Shown here: positions 21,598 to 33,660 of the stretch, one piece after another
How the letters are laid out: each line of letters starts with the position of its first letter
How positions within the stretch are numbered: position 1 is the first letter of the stretch
DNA from: Flammula alnicola
Lineage: Eukaryota > Basidiomycota > Agaricomycetes > Agaricales > Strophariaceae
Direction: 5' to 3'
DNA length: 64,000 bases
Assembly (NCBI GenBank): GCA_015499995.1
Contig: JADNRV010000010.1
Location: 434,001-498,000, forward strand
Notes under the pieces: generated by a model
What the model was told of the DNA's origin: nothing
The model's input: only the letters and a program-made list of their open reading frames with translations
Databases searched by the model: none
Made by a program: the position numbers and the translations under genes

Positions 21598-23068
21598 CCC
21601 TCTTCAATAATGGTTGATGGCGGCCACATGTTGCGCTGAGTTTGTCTTCAACGCGAACGTGTTATTTGCGCTTATTTGGTTTAGACGCCCACGCGCCGGT
21701 TTAGTAATCCCGGCAACTCGGCAAATTGTACCTGATTATCGTGTCGTAGTTTTCGTTGAGCTCGTTCCTTCTCTCGTTCACTGCAGCCCATTTCCTTCTA
21801 AAATTCATATATACACAAACAAGGAAGATCCGCAATTTTAATCCCTTAACAACGTGATTTATTGCCCGGCTTCAGTTACCCCATGACTACCCAAAATTAT
21901 CAAGGCTAGAAGAATCAGATCCGGAGAACCCTCGCCTCTATTATCTATGAACCTATGTAGTCAGCAGTAATCCTAAATTTTAAGTCTCATTAAAGACCCA
22001 TGTTCTGTTATTAAATTCGAAGAAGACATATTTTACTTTCTGCTGCGAATCCGAAATTACGGAACTCAATGTTCCAGATCGTTCTTAATGTTAGAGGGAA
22101 GTCCAGACGAAACCAGGTCTAATGGTAAGACTTAAGAATACTCTACAGGGACCCTCAGTTATACGACATGATTCTACTCTGGTTTAGCTTACCATGAGCG
22201 CTGCAACTCAGGTCTCCGTTAGCAGCACAATATCATATCACTAGCGCCGAAGATATGCGGGACATTGTAGTCAACATATACAGTATGTTGTGGGGTCGTC
22301 AAGGCAGAGGGAAGAGGATTTAATGACTAGCATAACTCGGAAATGAAGTACTTTAGTCTCCATTACACCTCCGAGGACCAAAGCATCGCCCTGCGGTGTG
22401 ACTCATAATTTTTTGGAATGATCAAAGCCCATATAAAATAGTGAACCACGGAATTCATCCCGCTCCGAGATATTTAATGGAACCGCCGATTATAGGCCGG
22501 CTGAGTCTTGCGTTGCTCCGTGTGGTGGCTAAAGCAGATTCATGGGGAGTCGTCCTGTGACAATGGCATTAAGACATCACCGCCTCCACATAAACCATTA
22601 AATGTGATGTGATATGGTATGAGAAACTTCATGATGCTTGGCTGCTGGAAGGAGTCATCCACGAGGAAGCTCCGTCCCCCTTCTCCATCCTCGTTGTCTT
22701 TCATTCAAACGACCCGTTTATTTGTACCGTATCCCACGGACCATTCTATTTCCATGGTTTCAAACTCAGATGAGATGGAGATGGTCCTCTCTTCGCCCAA
22801 AACACTGCGAAACGGATCCGGACGGAGCAATAAATTTATTTAATGAGATAGGTTGGCATGTCTTTGCAGAGATAAAAGGCGTGGAGGCTGAAGTGTTTGT
22901 TTGCGGTGTGCCACAATAGTACAGGTTGTCTAAAATTGCGGCTACGGGGGATGCCGTGCTTTGCAAATGCCAACAACCGCTGATTTGGGATCGTTAACTG
23001 CTGCTTGCCACTTGCCTTCATCTCGGCTGTGTGCACGCAGGCAAAACTGCCCCATCGCAACAACCGCA
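21598..23068. other. Intergenic region upstream of MCM10
   Basis: The 200 bp next to MCM10 are its promoter and hold two ACGCG cores (listed). Beyond that the DNA is A/T-rich with no supported gene; short frames at 22619-22966 on both strands have no splice partners and no recognisable product. Confidence 0.4.
21651..21696. promoter_or_regulatory. Pair of ACGCG cores upstream of MCM10
   Basis: ACGCGA at 21651-21656 and ACGCGC at 21691-21696, about 54 and 94 bp before the MCM10 start. Read on the gene's strand the first is TTCGCGTT, which resembles the TTCGCG/MCB-type sites of G1/S genes. Together with the ACGCGT box of ASF1 this is a hint of common cell-cycle control, not proof. Confidence 0.35.
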
Positions 23069-24184
23069 ATGGACCATCCTCAACATTCGAATTCTCCTTT
23101 TATACCCGCCCACAAACCTCTGGCCGCTGGGTATTCTTTGGCCCAAACTTTTAGATGTCAATCGAAAATTGCGACTCTCAGATATCGCCTCAGCTCTCTA
23201 TCAAACTTCCTCTCTTCTGTGTCAGAGATACAGGAATTCGTTTCCCCTGAAAAGTCTAACTTTATCGAATACCACAGACAGGTTGAGTATTTTTTATCCC
23301 GAAACAAGACACGCTCTCATCGATGCTTTCCTAGATTATCATTCTTGTCGAGGTAAACACAATTCAAGCGTCCTGCGAATTCAATGCACTGACTTTGACA
23401 CAACTAAATAGTTGGCTCGTAAAACTCTCGAGTCGGCTGGAGTCGTCCCTTATCTTTGGGCTTCATGTCCTCGACACCTAATGCCACACAAGGCGGCATA
23501 TCTTGACCTCCTGAGAATACTCCAATCAAACGAGCAATATGTAGATAGAGAATTCCAGAGTAAGCAACACCGCACGAACTTACACTGACCCGGCACCATA
23601 CTAACATTGTACATTAAACCGCTCGCAGAGCGCCTGCGAGTCCTACTTATGCCTCTGACATCGAAGTTCTCCATCTCCGAGTGTCGGGACATGGATGTCA
23701 CAAAGGACTTTAATTCCAATAGCTCTACACAGGGTCACATCCCTTCATCCAGCGTCCGCTATGGACTCCAGAATTATCCTTATCCTCCTTCAGAGGAGGC
23801 GTCATCATCGAGCATGCTTCGTGAGTCGAAACATGTAGCATAGCCATCCACATCTCACGCTGACTCAACATCATAGCACCTGACGCCTTCCCCCAAACAA
23901 ACAACCGTCCACACACCCCTTCGTCGAGCCGCAAATCCGGAGACCAGCGGCTGTGGTACAGAAACGAGCTCCATACCTTGCCTGGCGAGAGAAGGCAGCG
24001 GAGTCGAAGTCCACGTCGCAGAAATAATTCGGACGTCCAACGCGGTCAGGAAAATCTTGCGCCAGAGTCCGTCGCATTTCAACCGCCTCCGTCTAAGCAG
24101 CGTTTCGGTATTTTCTTAACGGGCAAGTCCTCAATGCTTGGAAACTACAAGCGAAAGCATCGAACCGGACGACCAACCCATTGA
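23069..24184 (+). CDS. Unknown protein, five exons with an 18-nt exon
   Basis: Predicted 292 residues from exons 23069-23281, 23335-23352, 23412-23559, 23629-23820 and 23877-24184; every junction has GT..AG borders and agrees in phase. I do not recognise the family. The N-terminal half is helical (SKIATLRYRLSSLSNFL, LVELARKTLESAGVVPYLW, AAYLDLLRILQSNEQYVDREFQ), and the C-terminal half is Ser/Pro/Arg rich and probably disordered, ending in a basic tail with GRRQRSRSPRRR-like character. The 18-nt second exon (six residues, IIILVE) is the weakest point, but without it the frame is blocked by a TAG just before 23412. A second frame is also open across 23031-23411, so the 5' exon is less certain than the 3' ones. 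Confidence 0.52.
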
Positions 24185-25891
24185 CTCTGAGTCAGAGGGT
24201 GGGTGTTTATCGCGAAGGAGGGGAACTCTTATTACTGTTATAGTACTTTCATTGTGTCGACTCCTGTACTGCATTTGCAGCTTTTTTTTTTGCTCTTATA
24301 GGATAGTACCATATCGTCGCTAGCTTCCGACCTTTCCTTTACACTTCCAGCTGCGTGAATTGTTTTTTTGTCCGAAGAGAATCCATCTAAATCTTGGGGC
24401 GCTTCGATTCGAGGAATGTTGGAAGATTTATTGCATGCAAACCCGACAACCCCGCGATGCTATCAGTTACTCGCCGCTCCCGTTATCACATCGGAACACA
24501 GGTCACCCGTCCTACTAGTAGTATCTTGGACTGTTCAACAGCGGTGGAAAGACGGGAGATAACATTAGGCGTGGAAAGTGAATTGATATTATGTCCGTAG
24601 TCATTCATAGCGTCCATATTTAGTGAATTCTGTTCTTTAACAGGTCCGGGCCATGAGAATTTTTTTGTACCAGCGGGAAGGCAGCTGTAACCTTCGACAA
24701 CTTTCCAGATAGGTTTATTTATATACCGTGATCGCGCTCCAACTCAAGGTCCAATTACAGGACACAGGGACATACTTGACCGCCGTATATACATTTATCG
24801 ACTGACCGTGAGCTGAGGTAGCATTCTTTTCATAGAAAATTTGGTCAATCCCCTTGAGATGAGGTCCGCCGCGCTACCTTTGCGAAGGCTGGCCATAGAT
24901 GTATTGCATGCTCGGTGTAGTCAATATCGTGAAACATTGTTGAAGGCGTTGACAGCAGTTTACACCATGTATGCTTTTTGTGAAGACGTTATGGAATTAT
25001 CCCTTTAATGTCTTGTTTCGCGATCTATTCTGACACTTGATAAAAATACAGCCATGACAATAGAGAACTCCCCTTGCTGGCCATAGGCATTGGCTTGCAA
25101 CCACTGGCATCAATCCATTATCAAGTCGGTAGTACCCTGCCGTAAATGAAACTAAGTGGTATTCTATCATTTCTGGCTTATTTACATTACAGTATACCCT
25201 GGTTTGAACAGTGGAAGATCGCGATTTCGGAGGTTGATGCATGATGGTTAGGCCCTCACCTGACTGAAATGGGAAGGTACTGTATGATCAAGGCCTTATA
25301 AGTAAATACCTCCATGTGGCGCCCCGTGCCGGTCGGTCCACGATGCCGCTTAAACGAAGTACGAAGACATCTTTTTTTGCGCCAGTGTTCCGAAAAGCGT
25401 TCAAACTTCAAGATCACTTTCAAACTCGCTGGGCGCTCCGTTCCAACAGGATGTGTATCATCTCGACAGAGGGAAAAAGGAAAATGAAACGGTTAATCAG
25501 TTATTTTCTGTTGTGCCTTTAAAATTCCAAAAGAATTTTGGGACTTTGGATTGCCAATTGGAATACGTCTCAGAAGAATTCTGGTGGATTCTCGTCGAAG
25601 TAAAAAGAAAGTGGAAATGCACTTTGGCTGACGTCCTCTACCAAATCTATTTGAAGTGTTTTTCCCGGAAAGACGAGGAGGTCAGATGGATCATGGGATA
25701 GCTCCTACTCACCTGAAACCTCGATCAGACTTTCACAGGATCTTATTGAACACGAAAAAATTATGAGAGGTGGTCAATAAATGGACACGAAAACATCATG
25801 AAATAATATAAGAAAATAAGATAAGATAATATAAGAACCCGTTCTCAGGGCGCCTAAAAGGACGCACACTTAAAAACCATCCCAAAAGGTT
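24185..25891. other. Gene-free stretch
   Basis: No supported gene. Two overlapping plus-strand frames at 25316-25701 have fairly protein-like translations (the second is Lys/Trp rich and ends EEVRWIMG) but lack a start, splice context or known domain; they may be a relic. Bases 25800-25840 are a purine-rich AAGATAA-type low-complexity tract near the 3' end of the PPR gene. Confidence 0.35.
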
Positions 25892-28860
25892 TCAAGCAAC
25901 CACTCTCATTTCTGTCTGGTTCTTAGCAATCCCGGTCTTGACAGTCTCGTCCCTTCTGACCCTGAGAGCCCATTCATACGCCTTACACACCCACGTGACG
26001 TATCCAATATCTTTCGTCCTTTCGTAGTCGATAAGCCGATGATGCAAGATCTCGACATCTCTGAAAGTAACCAGAGGCGGAACGTAGTCATCGGGTACCT
26101 CAGCCGCAGAGGTCATGCGGACCAGTGGGCGTTGGCCGACGAGTGAGGTGCGTGTCGAGCGGAAGGCAGGCTTAGGAGCAGGCGTACGGACCGCATTTGG
26201 AGGATATTTCGCCGCGAACGCTCTGAGTTGGGCCATTGATCGGTCGATGTTCTCCGTTCTATTGTAGAGAAGAAAAATAGTAAGTACTTGGAATCTCAAC
26301 AATCAAAAGAAAATACATACACCGCAAGCAGTCGGATCATAGCGATATGAGCGCGCTCCACCAATCGCGAAGGCAGAGGTTTTCCAGTACGACGTCCCGA
26401 GTCCTCAAGGGCAGTCCACCGTTCCCACAGCTGATCCGCAAAGGGAACAGCTATCTGTCTTTCGTGCCCTCGACGAGCATTCGCGCACCTTTCAAGCGCC
26501 TCGAGATAGACCTTTGGTGTCTTTGTCACATTGAAATCCTCGGACAATTTCCAGAACAGATCTCGTGACGTATCTAACGATGCGTGCTTGTAAAACACGG
26601 AGAGATACGCCCCGACAAGGCGAGAGGTAATTTCAACGCCACTGAACTTCTGCTGCGCAAAGGGCAGAGAGGCGGTCGCCGTCGGTTTCGTCCCACTACG
26701 GTCTTGCAGAATACGGTTGAAGAGAATCTTGACTTCTCGGATGACCTCTGCACGGCTCTGTGGAGGGATGTGAGCAAACGACGGGTATTCGTCTTCATCT
26801 TCAACGACGAGACTCGTTTCCGAGGAAGAATCGGCAGTAGATGAAGATTCTGGAGAAGCTTGCACTGCAACGGTTGGATTGCTCGCTTCCTGATGTGCCT
26901 CCTTTTTCTGTGCGGATTTTTCTGCGACCTCGGATCCTGAGTCACTATCCACCAGTACCGTCGCCGCACGGACGAATGGTGGTTTATAAGCCGCGTATGC
27001 ATTCAAAATATGCATCATAACCTCATCGTCAATCTCTGCCTCCAGTGGGTTCGGGTCATTGTCTCGACTTCCCCGCACCATCTCTGCCAGTATCCAACGC
27101 GCCCGTGCCAGGTTGCCCGTTCTCTTCGCGCCTTCTAGCAGAGCACAAAAGGTTTTCCGATCAGGCCTGAACGCGGATAACCCACTAGCGTCGCGATGCG
27201 AATCGAGCATCTGCCTTGCAAGCCTAAACGCCTCGTTGACGTAGGTTTTTGTTCCCGAACGCGCGCAAGCCAAGATGACGGCGTTATATGCACCAACTGT
27301 GGGAGTTATTTTATTGTCCACGGTCATCTCGGTCCAGAGATCGAGAGCTTTTTCTGGCTCAGATGAATATCGGATAGACACAGGGAAGGCACACGCTCGA
27401 ATCATGAGGGTATAGAGGACAACATCGGGTTCTGGATGAGCCACGTATCGCATATGGGTAAAGATATCCCATGCTTGTGCACGCGCTAAGGATGAGGGTC
27501 GGGAAAAAAGAGCTGTGATGACGGAGGTGTAGGTTTGCATAGGCGCTGCAGCATTTTGGCCTTCGTAGTGATGGAGGAGGTCCAAAGCAGATGTAGGAAT
27601 TAAATCGTTGGGCGTTCCGTTGAGATGGGCCTTAACGTGGAGATGCCTCTGGAATTCTGTCGGTGTTTCTGCATGGGTTTATTGCGTAAGTATTTGAAGC
27701 TGGGCAATGAAGAATTTTCACAAACCAGTTAGAAAATTGGCGAGGAGGTCGTCAGCGGCTTTGATATTCCCCCCTGTGGCGTACAAGTTCAAGAACTTCG
27801 TGATGGCCGCCGGGGGTAGGGGAAGGCACTCTTTCTACATTCTGTCGTCAAAAAACGCGTCGTAACTAGTGAAACAATGCAAATTACCTTCATCATGTCC
27901 AGCGCAACTTCAGCAGCCTGAACATCTTTGGCTTTCAACTGCGTTGGAAATTTTAAATGATGAAATGATGAAATATTTAGAAAACTTACACTTTCCCTCA
28001 CGAGGGCTTCGAATTCTCGTATGGATAGCAATCCAAGTGGGACATGTTTGGACGATTCTGGATTGACCTTCTTCCTTGCAGCTTCTACGTGGAAAAAAAT
28101 CTCGTGTGCTTCCGCCAGAATACGTCGATGAGTAGGCTCCTTTTGGTGACTTTCGCAACCCTCCTTGAGTGGTATATCATCGACCAGTCGTTGTTGGAGT
28201 AAGTCAAGAATCCTGCGATCTTCTTTCTCTTCCGCGCGTTGAATAGCTTGCAAGGCGGCCTGTTTGTTGTCTTGTGTCGTGTGAGGAATGGGGACGGCCA
28301 TAACATCTTGATACATGGCCAGGAGATCTTCCTCGGTGTAAAAGATTGGTCGAAATGCTAATGCCTGTCACTCTCTCAGAAATTTCGAGGTGAAGGAGTT
28401 GCTAGACACACACTTCAGATTCAAGGGCTTCATCCAATGCCTGTACTCGACGCTCCAGCTCCTCCACCGGGTGCATTGGCACTTGGGAAGCATTTGCATT
28501 TGCACTTTTAACTGTTAAAAATCCCTTATTTAAGCTAGACCTTCCTTTCCTTTAAAATACATGAGTTCACGATGAAAAGATATGACCAGAAACTCACCGT
28601 GAAACTCGACTGTCCATAAGTTCTTCGACGTTTGGAGGTGTTGGTGGGTTAAAAGCTGCCGCTTGATGCATTCTACGCCATCCCGGAGCCCTTTGCCATT
28701 GCAATACGCTTCCTGAGCTTGATAACCGCGCTGACGACGCGGCTGCTACTCGTAAGAGTGTCAGGTCCAACAAAGCGGGAGGAAGGGCTGAGGCAGTAGC
28801 ATATGCCATTTGAACAGCAATAAATCCGACAACTGGATTGAAGGGCTTCCGTGCTGGCAA
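25892..28860 (-). CDS. Mitochondrial pentatricopeptide-repeat (PPR) protein
   Basis: PPR proteins bind organellar RNA through arrays of 35-residue helical hairpins and act in mRNA processing or translation. Predicted 867 residues from seven exons (minus): 28860-28598, 28504-28414, 28364-27990, 27938-27888, 27834-27726, 27668-26321, 26258-25892. The N-terminus is rich in Ala, Ser, Leu and Arg without acids (SSARLSSSGSVLQWQR), as in a mitochondrial presequence. PPR-type repeats are visible in the large sixth exon (TYTSVITALFSR..LARAQAWDIFTHM, VLYTLMIRAC, GAYNAVILACARSG, TFCALLEGAKRTGNLARARW). A long acidic/Ser-rich insert lies between repeat groups around residues 500-570. The C-terminus (VTWVCKAYEWALRVRR) also looks helical. 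The first intron uses the acceptor AAAAG|TGC because the nearer CAG puts a stop in frame. The specific RNA target cannot be inferred. Confidence 0.85.
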
Positions 28861-29362
28861 CGATGACGAGCACTGGAGGTAAAGAAGTTGTTAGTCGAGA
28901 GCCAAGACTGCAGAACTTGTGAAGAGAGAAAATTGGTACATTGTCACGTGCCCATGCATATTTACACTGCCACAGGCTGTAGCGCTGTCGTAGAACTTAC
29001 TCAGGCGTTTGAAATCTATCGAAATAACTTATGTCGAGACTTATATATATTAGAAGAAGCGAAACTCAACGGCTTCAGGCCTTCAAGTCCTCGCCCTAAG
29101 ATTTCCCCAACCTAATTTCGTGAAAGAATAATATTATACACGTCACGACAACTACTTATAACGACTACAGTAAGTTACTAAATTTAAAATAGATGACAAT
29201 AATACGAAACGGACACACCATGGAAAGTAGTATGTCGCCCTAAGCATGCTAAGTACTCATCATTCTCAATCTAAACTACATGCTATTGACATTGCAATGT
29301 GGAATGCCGATTTCTCTCTCCCGAGAAAGATACATTAGTACTTTCTCAACATGATAAACATG
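28861..29362. other. Short intergenic spacer
   Basis: About 500 bp between two minus-strand genes: the promoter side of the PPR gene and the 3' flank of the seven-helix protein. No gene or structured repeat seen. Confidence 0.5.
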
Positions 29363-30604
29363 TCAGACCGTCTCTTCTGAACGGTAAATTTCTCCCTCCC
29401 CGTTCTTCTCTATGAGAGGTGGCAGAGGTGGAGAGTGTGAGCGAGGTGGTACAGAATCCGTGTTACGAGTCGGAAAAACATTGGAATGACTGAATTGGAT
29501 CGTCGACAGTGTACTTGGTTCCGAGTCGGCTGGAGACAGTTCGTCCCTATCCCGGGTATGTGCCACGCGGATGTGGATGAGATTGAATGCAATTCCTATC
29601 ACCATTATATCCTTTAAATAAAGGGCGCCCATCAGACAATGATATACTTGAGAATGATAAGGACGACTCGCCGCTCCCGTAGTGATAAAAACGGAATTGC
29701 TGGAGGCGATCTGGGAGCAGAACACCGCGAAAGAGGTCATGGTGTATATCAATCCGGAGTCGATGACGATGCGAAGGACTGATTGGAGTTTACTGCGCCT
29801 TTTCATTTTGCCAGATTGTGGACAGGAAGAAACGGAGTCCGCGGCGTGGACGGAACGCGCCGCATGGTCAACGCTCCATATGCGAAAGACAATCATGCCT
29901 AGAGATGGATGTCAGCTGCGGTCCTCACATCATGGGAACACTTACCGGTCGTATATATATTAAGCACGATTGTTACCACCCAAAAGATGGTGCATTCGAT
30001 GCTCAACATGCGTGAGTCATCGTGATGGAAGAGGAATTGGTTCTCCGTCCATACTGCATAGATCATTATGACAAAACCGGCAGTCCACAATGCCAGTGGA
30101 AAGAGGATGACCGCCCACTTCCTCGCATATACATGCCAGCAGCGGCCAATCTGAAAACATGGGAGGATTATTGTACATACTGTCTTACTCTCGTTCAAGG
30201 GACGTACCAGAGCGCCATCTGCGATTACTGTTTGCAAATTCATGGTCAAGAGCTGCACGATAAGGCGGTGGGCATTTGGAATTATAGTATTAAATATGGT
30301 CGCGAACCTTGACAATGCTGATCCATCCTTGCCCCGAAAATCCACTGCTTTTGGCACCCTCATCGTTTTCCATATCGATAATACGAAAAAGACCTAATGA
30401 TAGGTTGATCGTCCCGACGGAAAACAAAGACACGGCGACGAATAAGAAGCCAAAGCTGATGTCGCGAGGACGCTTCCATCCAGAAGATTTTCTGAGTAGA
30501 ACATACAAGCAATGACCAAAGGTTGTTAGATAGATGCCGTAGACGATAGCTTCGACGAAAAGACCAGCGAGTTGGGCTGTGTTGCTTCTGAGATGGTCAA
30601 CCAT
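29363..30604 (-). CDS. Seven-helix membrane protein of unknown function
   Basis: Exons (minus) 30604-30208 (containing one further break), 30150-29946 and 29898-29363. Seven hydrophobic segments can be read: near the N-terminus (LFVEAIVYGIYLTTFG; ISFGFLFVAVSLFSVGTINL), in the middle (LIVQLLTMNLQTVIADGAL; WAVILFPLALWTAGFVIMIYAV; CTIFWVVTIVLNIYTTG) and after the last intron (VIDSGLIYTMTSFAVFC; LMGALYLKDIMVIGIAFNLI). The C-terminal 80 residues are polar and Ser/Pro rich. This pattern, including the IYR/FRIW motif after helix five, is common to a large family of mushroom membrane proteins with no established role; some resemble fungal GPCR-like proteins. In the first exon the frame must change between IDMENDEG and SRFATIFNTI. 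A 40-nt intron (GTGCC..TCAG) or a 67-nt intron (GTATT..TCAG) would do this, as would a one-base indel. Confidence 0.72.
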
Positions 30605-31540
30605 TAGTGAGGGAGGAAATAGAGCAGGACTCGTCCAGGCCAGGATTATATCAATGCGTTCAATTTAAATGAATGACCACGGATGCCTTGCAATGTAGAA
30701 AGATTGCGCATTCAATGGACAATTGGCTGTGAAGGGACGAAAAAGGAAGTCGGCGCTTCACTCCTCGGCGATAGATGCGATGGTGATTTTCTGACAGTGA
30801 CTCATCTGATAGACAAATGTCATATTAGGTTTTGAGAGATATGTTAAAAGCGTGAGCGCGTTGGTAGGGGTCAAGCAAAAAAAAAAAAACTATTACCCTG
30901 TGTTAACTCTGTCTCGATCCAAAGATAAGGCGGGATTAAATGTGCGTTCAATTACCGCCCTTTACCTAAATTTCGGTGCTAGGGATGTCAGGGAACAAGT
31001 CCTTAGTCGATAGGGCATCTCACGGACAGCCTATATCTAGTATGTGAATGATAAAGCTTAAAGTCTCCGGGTGGTCGGCCACAATCTACGTTTTTGAAGC
31101 ATGAGTATGATGTTTTTAGTATCTCATTCAAAGACTTAGTTACCTTCATGATATGTCAAGTGATCACGTTGGAGTGACACCGCCTCCACCCTCTCATGTC
31201 GCTGAAATATGTGCCATAACGCGATTACCCGGTGTCGAATAAAAAACTCCGAATATTCCCCTGTGATAAGACATTCTGTTCTTACTGACGTTCTAGACAG
31301 TAGACAGTAAAACGGCACAGCATAACTTTGTAAATTATAGCTGCAGCGTATAACATCCATCAGGCGATATCCTTGCGCACTAAGCGAAGCCGGTGAAGGT
31401 CCTGAGGACTGGCTCAGCACTTAGCGCGCTATCGATAGAAGTATATTCGTCCAACGTAGACTATGACGGAACTTGAATAAATTATTTCGATGATCGCGAG
31501 ATGAAAAGAAACCACGCACTCAAAGCACCCGATATATCTG
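30605..31540. other. Gene-free stretch
   Basis: Promoter side of the seven-helix gene, then A/T-rich DNA with a 13-base poly-A run at 30877-30889. A minus-strand frame at 31136-31420 has no recognisable product. Confidence 0.4.
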
Positions 31541-32170
31541 CTAGCTCCAGTCAATGCCCAGACACAACTGCTCGCTCAGAAGGTTGAGTCGAGTTTTTAA
31601 AGCGCGAAGATCGTCGATCGTTGGTCTACTGGATTTCTTTGGTTTTTCATTACTCGCAGTCAAATTTGCGAGCATGTCCTCGATTCCTTCCAGGTCCCGC
31701 TTAGCAGCAACCTCTTCATTCACATCGAGTTCTACATCCTCGGCCTCGAGATGTTTGCGCGCATGCTCTTCTGCCTCTAAGTCGCGTGGCATTACATCAG
31801 AGAATCGGATTCTCGAGAGCTGCGATGAGATGTCTTGTGCCTCGGCTATCATCTGCTCTTGCTGGCTCATATCGACTGATGCCTTGAGAAAGGACACGAT
31901 GACAGACGAGATTCCGCGAAGGACACCCAGTTCCCTGCCGATTGGCACACCTATAGTAGCAAATCCGATATCGAATCCTTCTTGAGATGCTGATTCCTTC
32001 CCAGCGGTGATACCTTCACGATATCCGACCTTTTTGAGTTTTGTTGAGAACGCGTTAAAAAGTTAGAAGATTGCTGGTGAACCTACGTTTGTGAATTCTG
32101 ATTCCATCCTTGACCATTCTACGTCTTGGAAGGTGGCCCCACCAGGATGCTCATCCCATGGGGAATCCAT
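31541..32170 (-). CDS. YAE1: Yae1-family protein (deca-GX3 motif)
   Basis: Yae1 works with Lto1 as an adaptor that brings the cytosolic iron-sulfur assembly machinery to the ribosome-recycling ATPase Rli1/ABCE1. Predicted 190 residues from two exons (minus, 32170-32087 and 32029-31541) with a 57-nt intron. The diagnostic part is the glycine-every-fourth-residue motif right after the intron: GYREGITAGKES, EGFDIGFATIG and PIGRELGVLRG, preceded by a short acidic N-terminus containing W-S-R-M-E-S-E-F. The C-terminal two thirds are acidic and helical (AEEHARKHLEAEDVELD), ending with a tryptophan two residues from the end (IDWS), as expected for this complex: Yae1/Lto1 adaptors need a C-terminal Trp for target binding. 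Small size and domain match the family. Confidence is high for the domain, moderate that it is Yae1 rather than another deca-GX3 protein. Confidence 0.85.
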
Positions 32171-33059
32171 GTTTGCTCGGCGATATCGTCGATGAAATCA
32201 AGGAACGCGGTATGTAAGCAGCAAGAACTTCAGTTGGTAGGAAGTGGCTGTGTTGATATGATCAATGTGCAAATAAATAAACCTTGAAGCGGCTGTGATG
32301 TCACTTATGAATCTGATCGGTGATCGGCAATGATTAGCGCTAGTTAGCGCTGGGCGCTTTGGGTTGAACTTTTGTCAGTTGGTGATATGATCGAAGATAT
32401 CCCACAGCGTCTTGGGGATGCATTTTAGGTTTTTTATTTATTCTTTTTCCGTGAGGAGATCCTGCTCAAAAGATTGCTATTCTCCAGGTCTGGTAAGTGA
32501 GCGGCCTACTTGGAGTGGTAGATGTGTGGAATCGAATCTGAAGCCCCGGGGTTCATGGCAGCTTACCTCTTTCTGAATATATACAATACGTCGGATATTC
32601 TTGGAGTTATTCGAGGAAAGGCTAAAGCGAGCAAGCAGCAGTAGTGTGCAAAAGAGTGCAAGCGTTTATTGCGTGCGTAAATCGATCTCCAAGCTAGAGA
32701 TGCTGACTGAGAACTCCTGATTCTTGTTTTCCCAATGGCTTAGTTGAAGGACGGGCGATCACAGCAAGAAGGTTACTGGTTTGTGGAAAGTTGTAGAAAG
32801 ATAAATCGATGTGAGGGGCGGGGTTTTGCGAGGAAGAACAGGCGGAGAGACAAAATAAGTAAGCACTTCGATGGAACCATGTTCGCGATTGAGCTTTGTA
32901 AGACTATTCATCAAGGGCGACAAATAACCGATGAAAGGCAGCTATAAGGGGAAGCCACATTTAACAATGCCGTCAGAACTCACTACACCACCACACTATC
33001 ACCACCGCACTACATCACCACCACACCGGTCACAGAATAACATGTCAGCTCTCATCACA
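32171..33059. other. Gene-free stretch
   Basis: Upstream region of YAE1 and then DNA leading into the NmrA-like relic. Open frames here are short and unremarkable. Confidence 0.4.
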
Positions 33060-33660
33060 GCTTGCCCTTGCAAAGTTTCTCCACACTGCCAACTATCCTG
33101 TTCTCCTCACGTCGTGTGCTGCAAGGGCGCCAGAGCCTTTCAAGGTCGTCAAATTCGACTGGTTGGACAAGACGACCTACGAGAATCCATTCAACGCCAA
33201 CCCCAAAATCGATTGCGTCTACATCGTTGTACGAGCCATTTTCAATGTGTTGTCGTATCTCCAACCCTTCACCGACCTCGCTGTGTCCAAAGGCGTCAAG
33301 CGCTTTGTCCTCTTGAGCGCAAGTCAGGTGATGTACCACCAGGAAGGTTTACCAGCACTTGTTGGACATTGGGGTCGATTTCCGATCTGGTTCTAATGTA
33401 AGTCTCGTCCTCGTGCCCGCTTACCTTCGCGTTTCGGGCGCTCGAGATAGAGAACTTCGCTATCAACTTCTACTTGAACATCCGCGACGATAATCAGATT
33501 TTCTCGGGTACCGAAAACGGTCGCGTCCCTTTCGTTTCGGTCGAAGATATCGCACAGCAGGATTCGAAGCTTTGACAGCCGAGAAAAGCCCCAAAAAGGT
33601 TTTTCGGTCATCGGGCTCGAGCTCTATACATATGACGAAGTGCGTGTTGATATAGTTTGA
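33060..33660 (+). pseudogene. Decayed NmrA-like / festuclavine-dehydrogenase-like reductase
   Basis: Pieces of an NAD(P)-binding NmrA-type reductase can be read in order but in different frames: VVKFDWLDKTTYENPFNANP, IDCVYIVV, FTDLAVSKGVKRFVLLSASQ, then NFYLNIRDDNQIFSGTENGR, VPFVSVEDIAQ, FEALTAEKSPK and FSVIGLELYTYDEVRV. Intact homologues carry these in one frame, with an N-terminal GGTGKTG nucleotide-binding loop that is missing here. At least three frame changes and the lost N-terminus make a functional product very unlikely. Related enzymes act in ergot-alkaloid and other secondary pathways; no partner genes for such a pathway are near. Limits are approximate. Confidence 0.75.
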
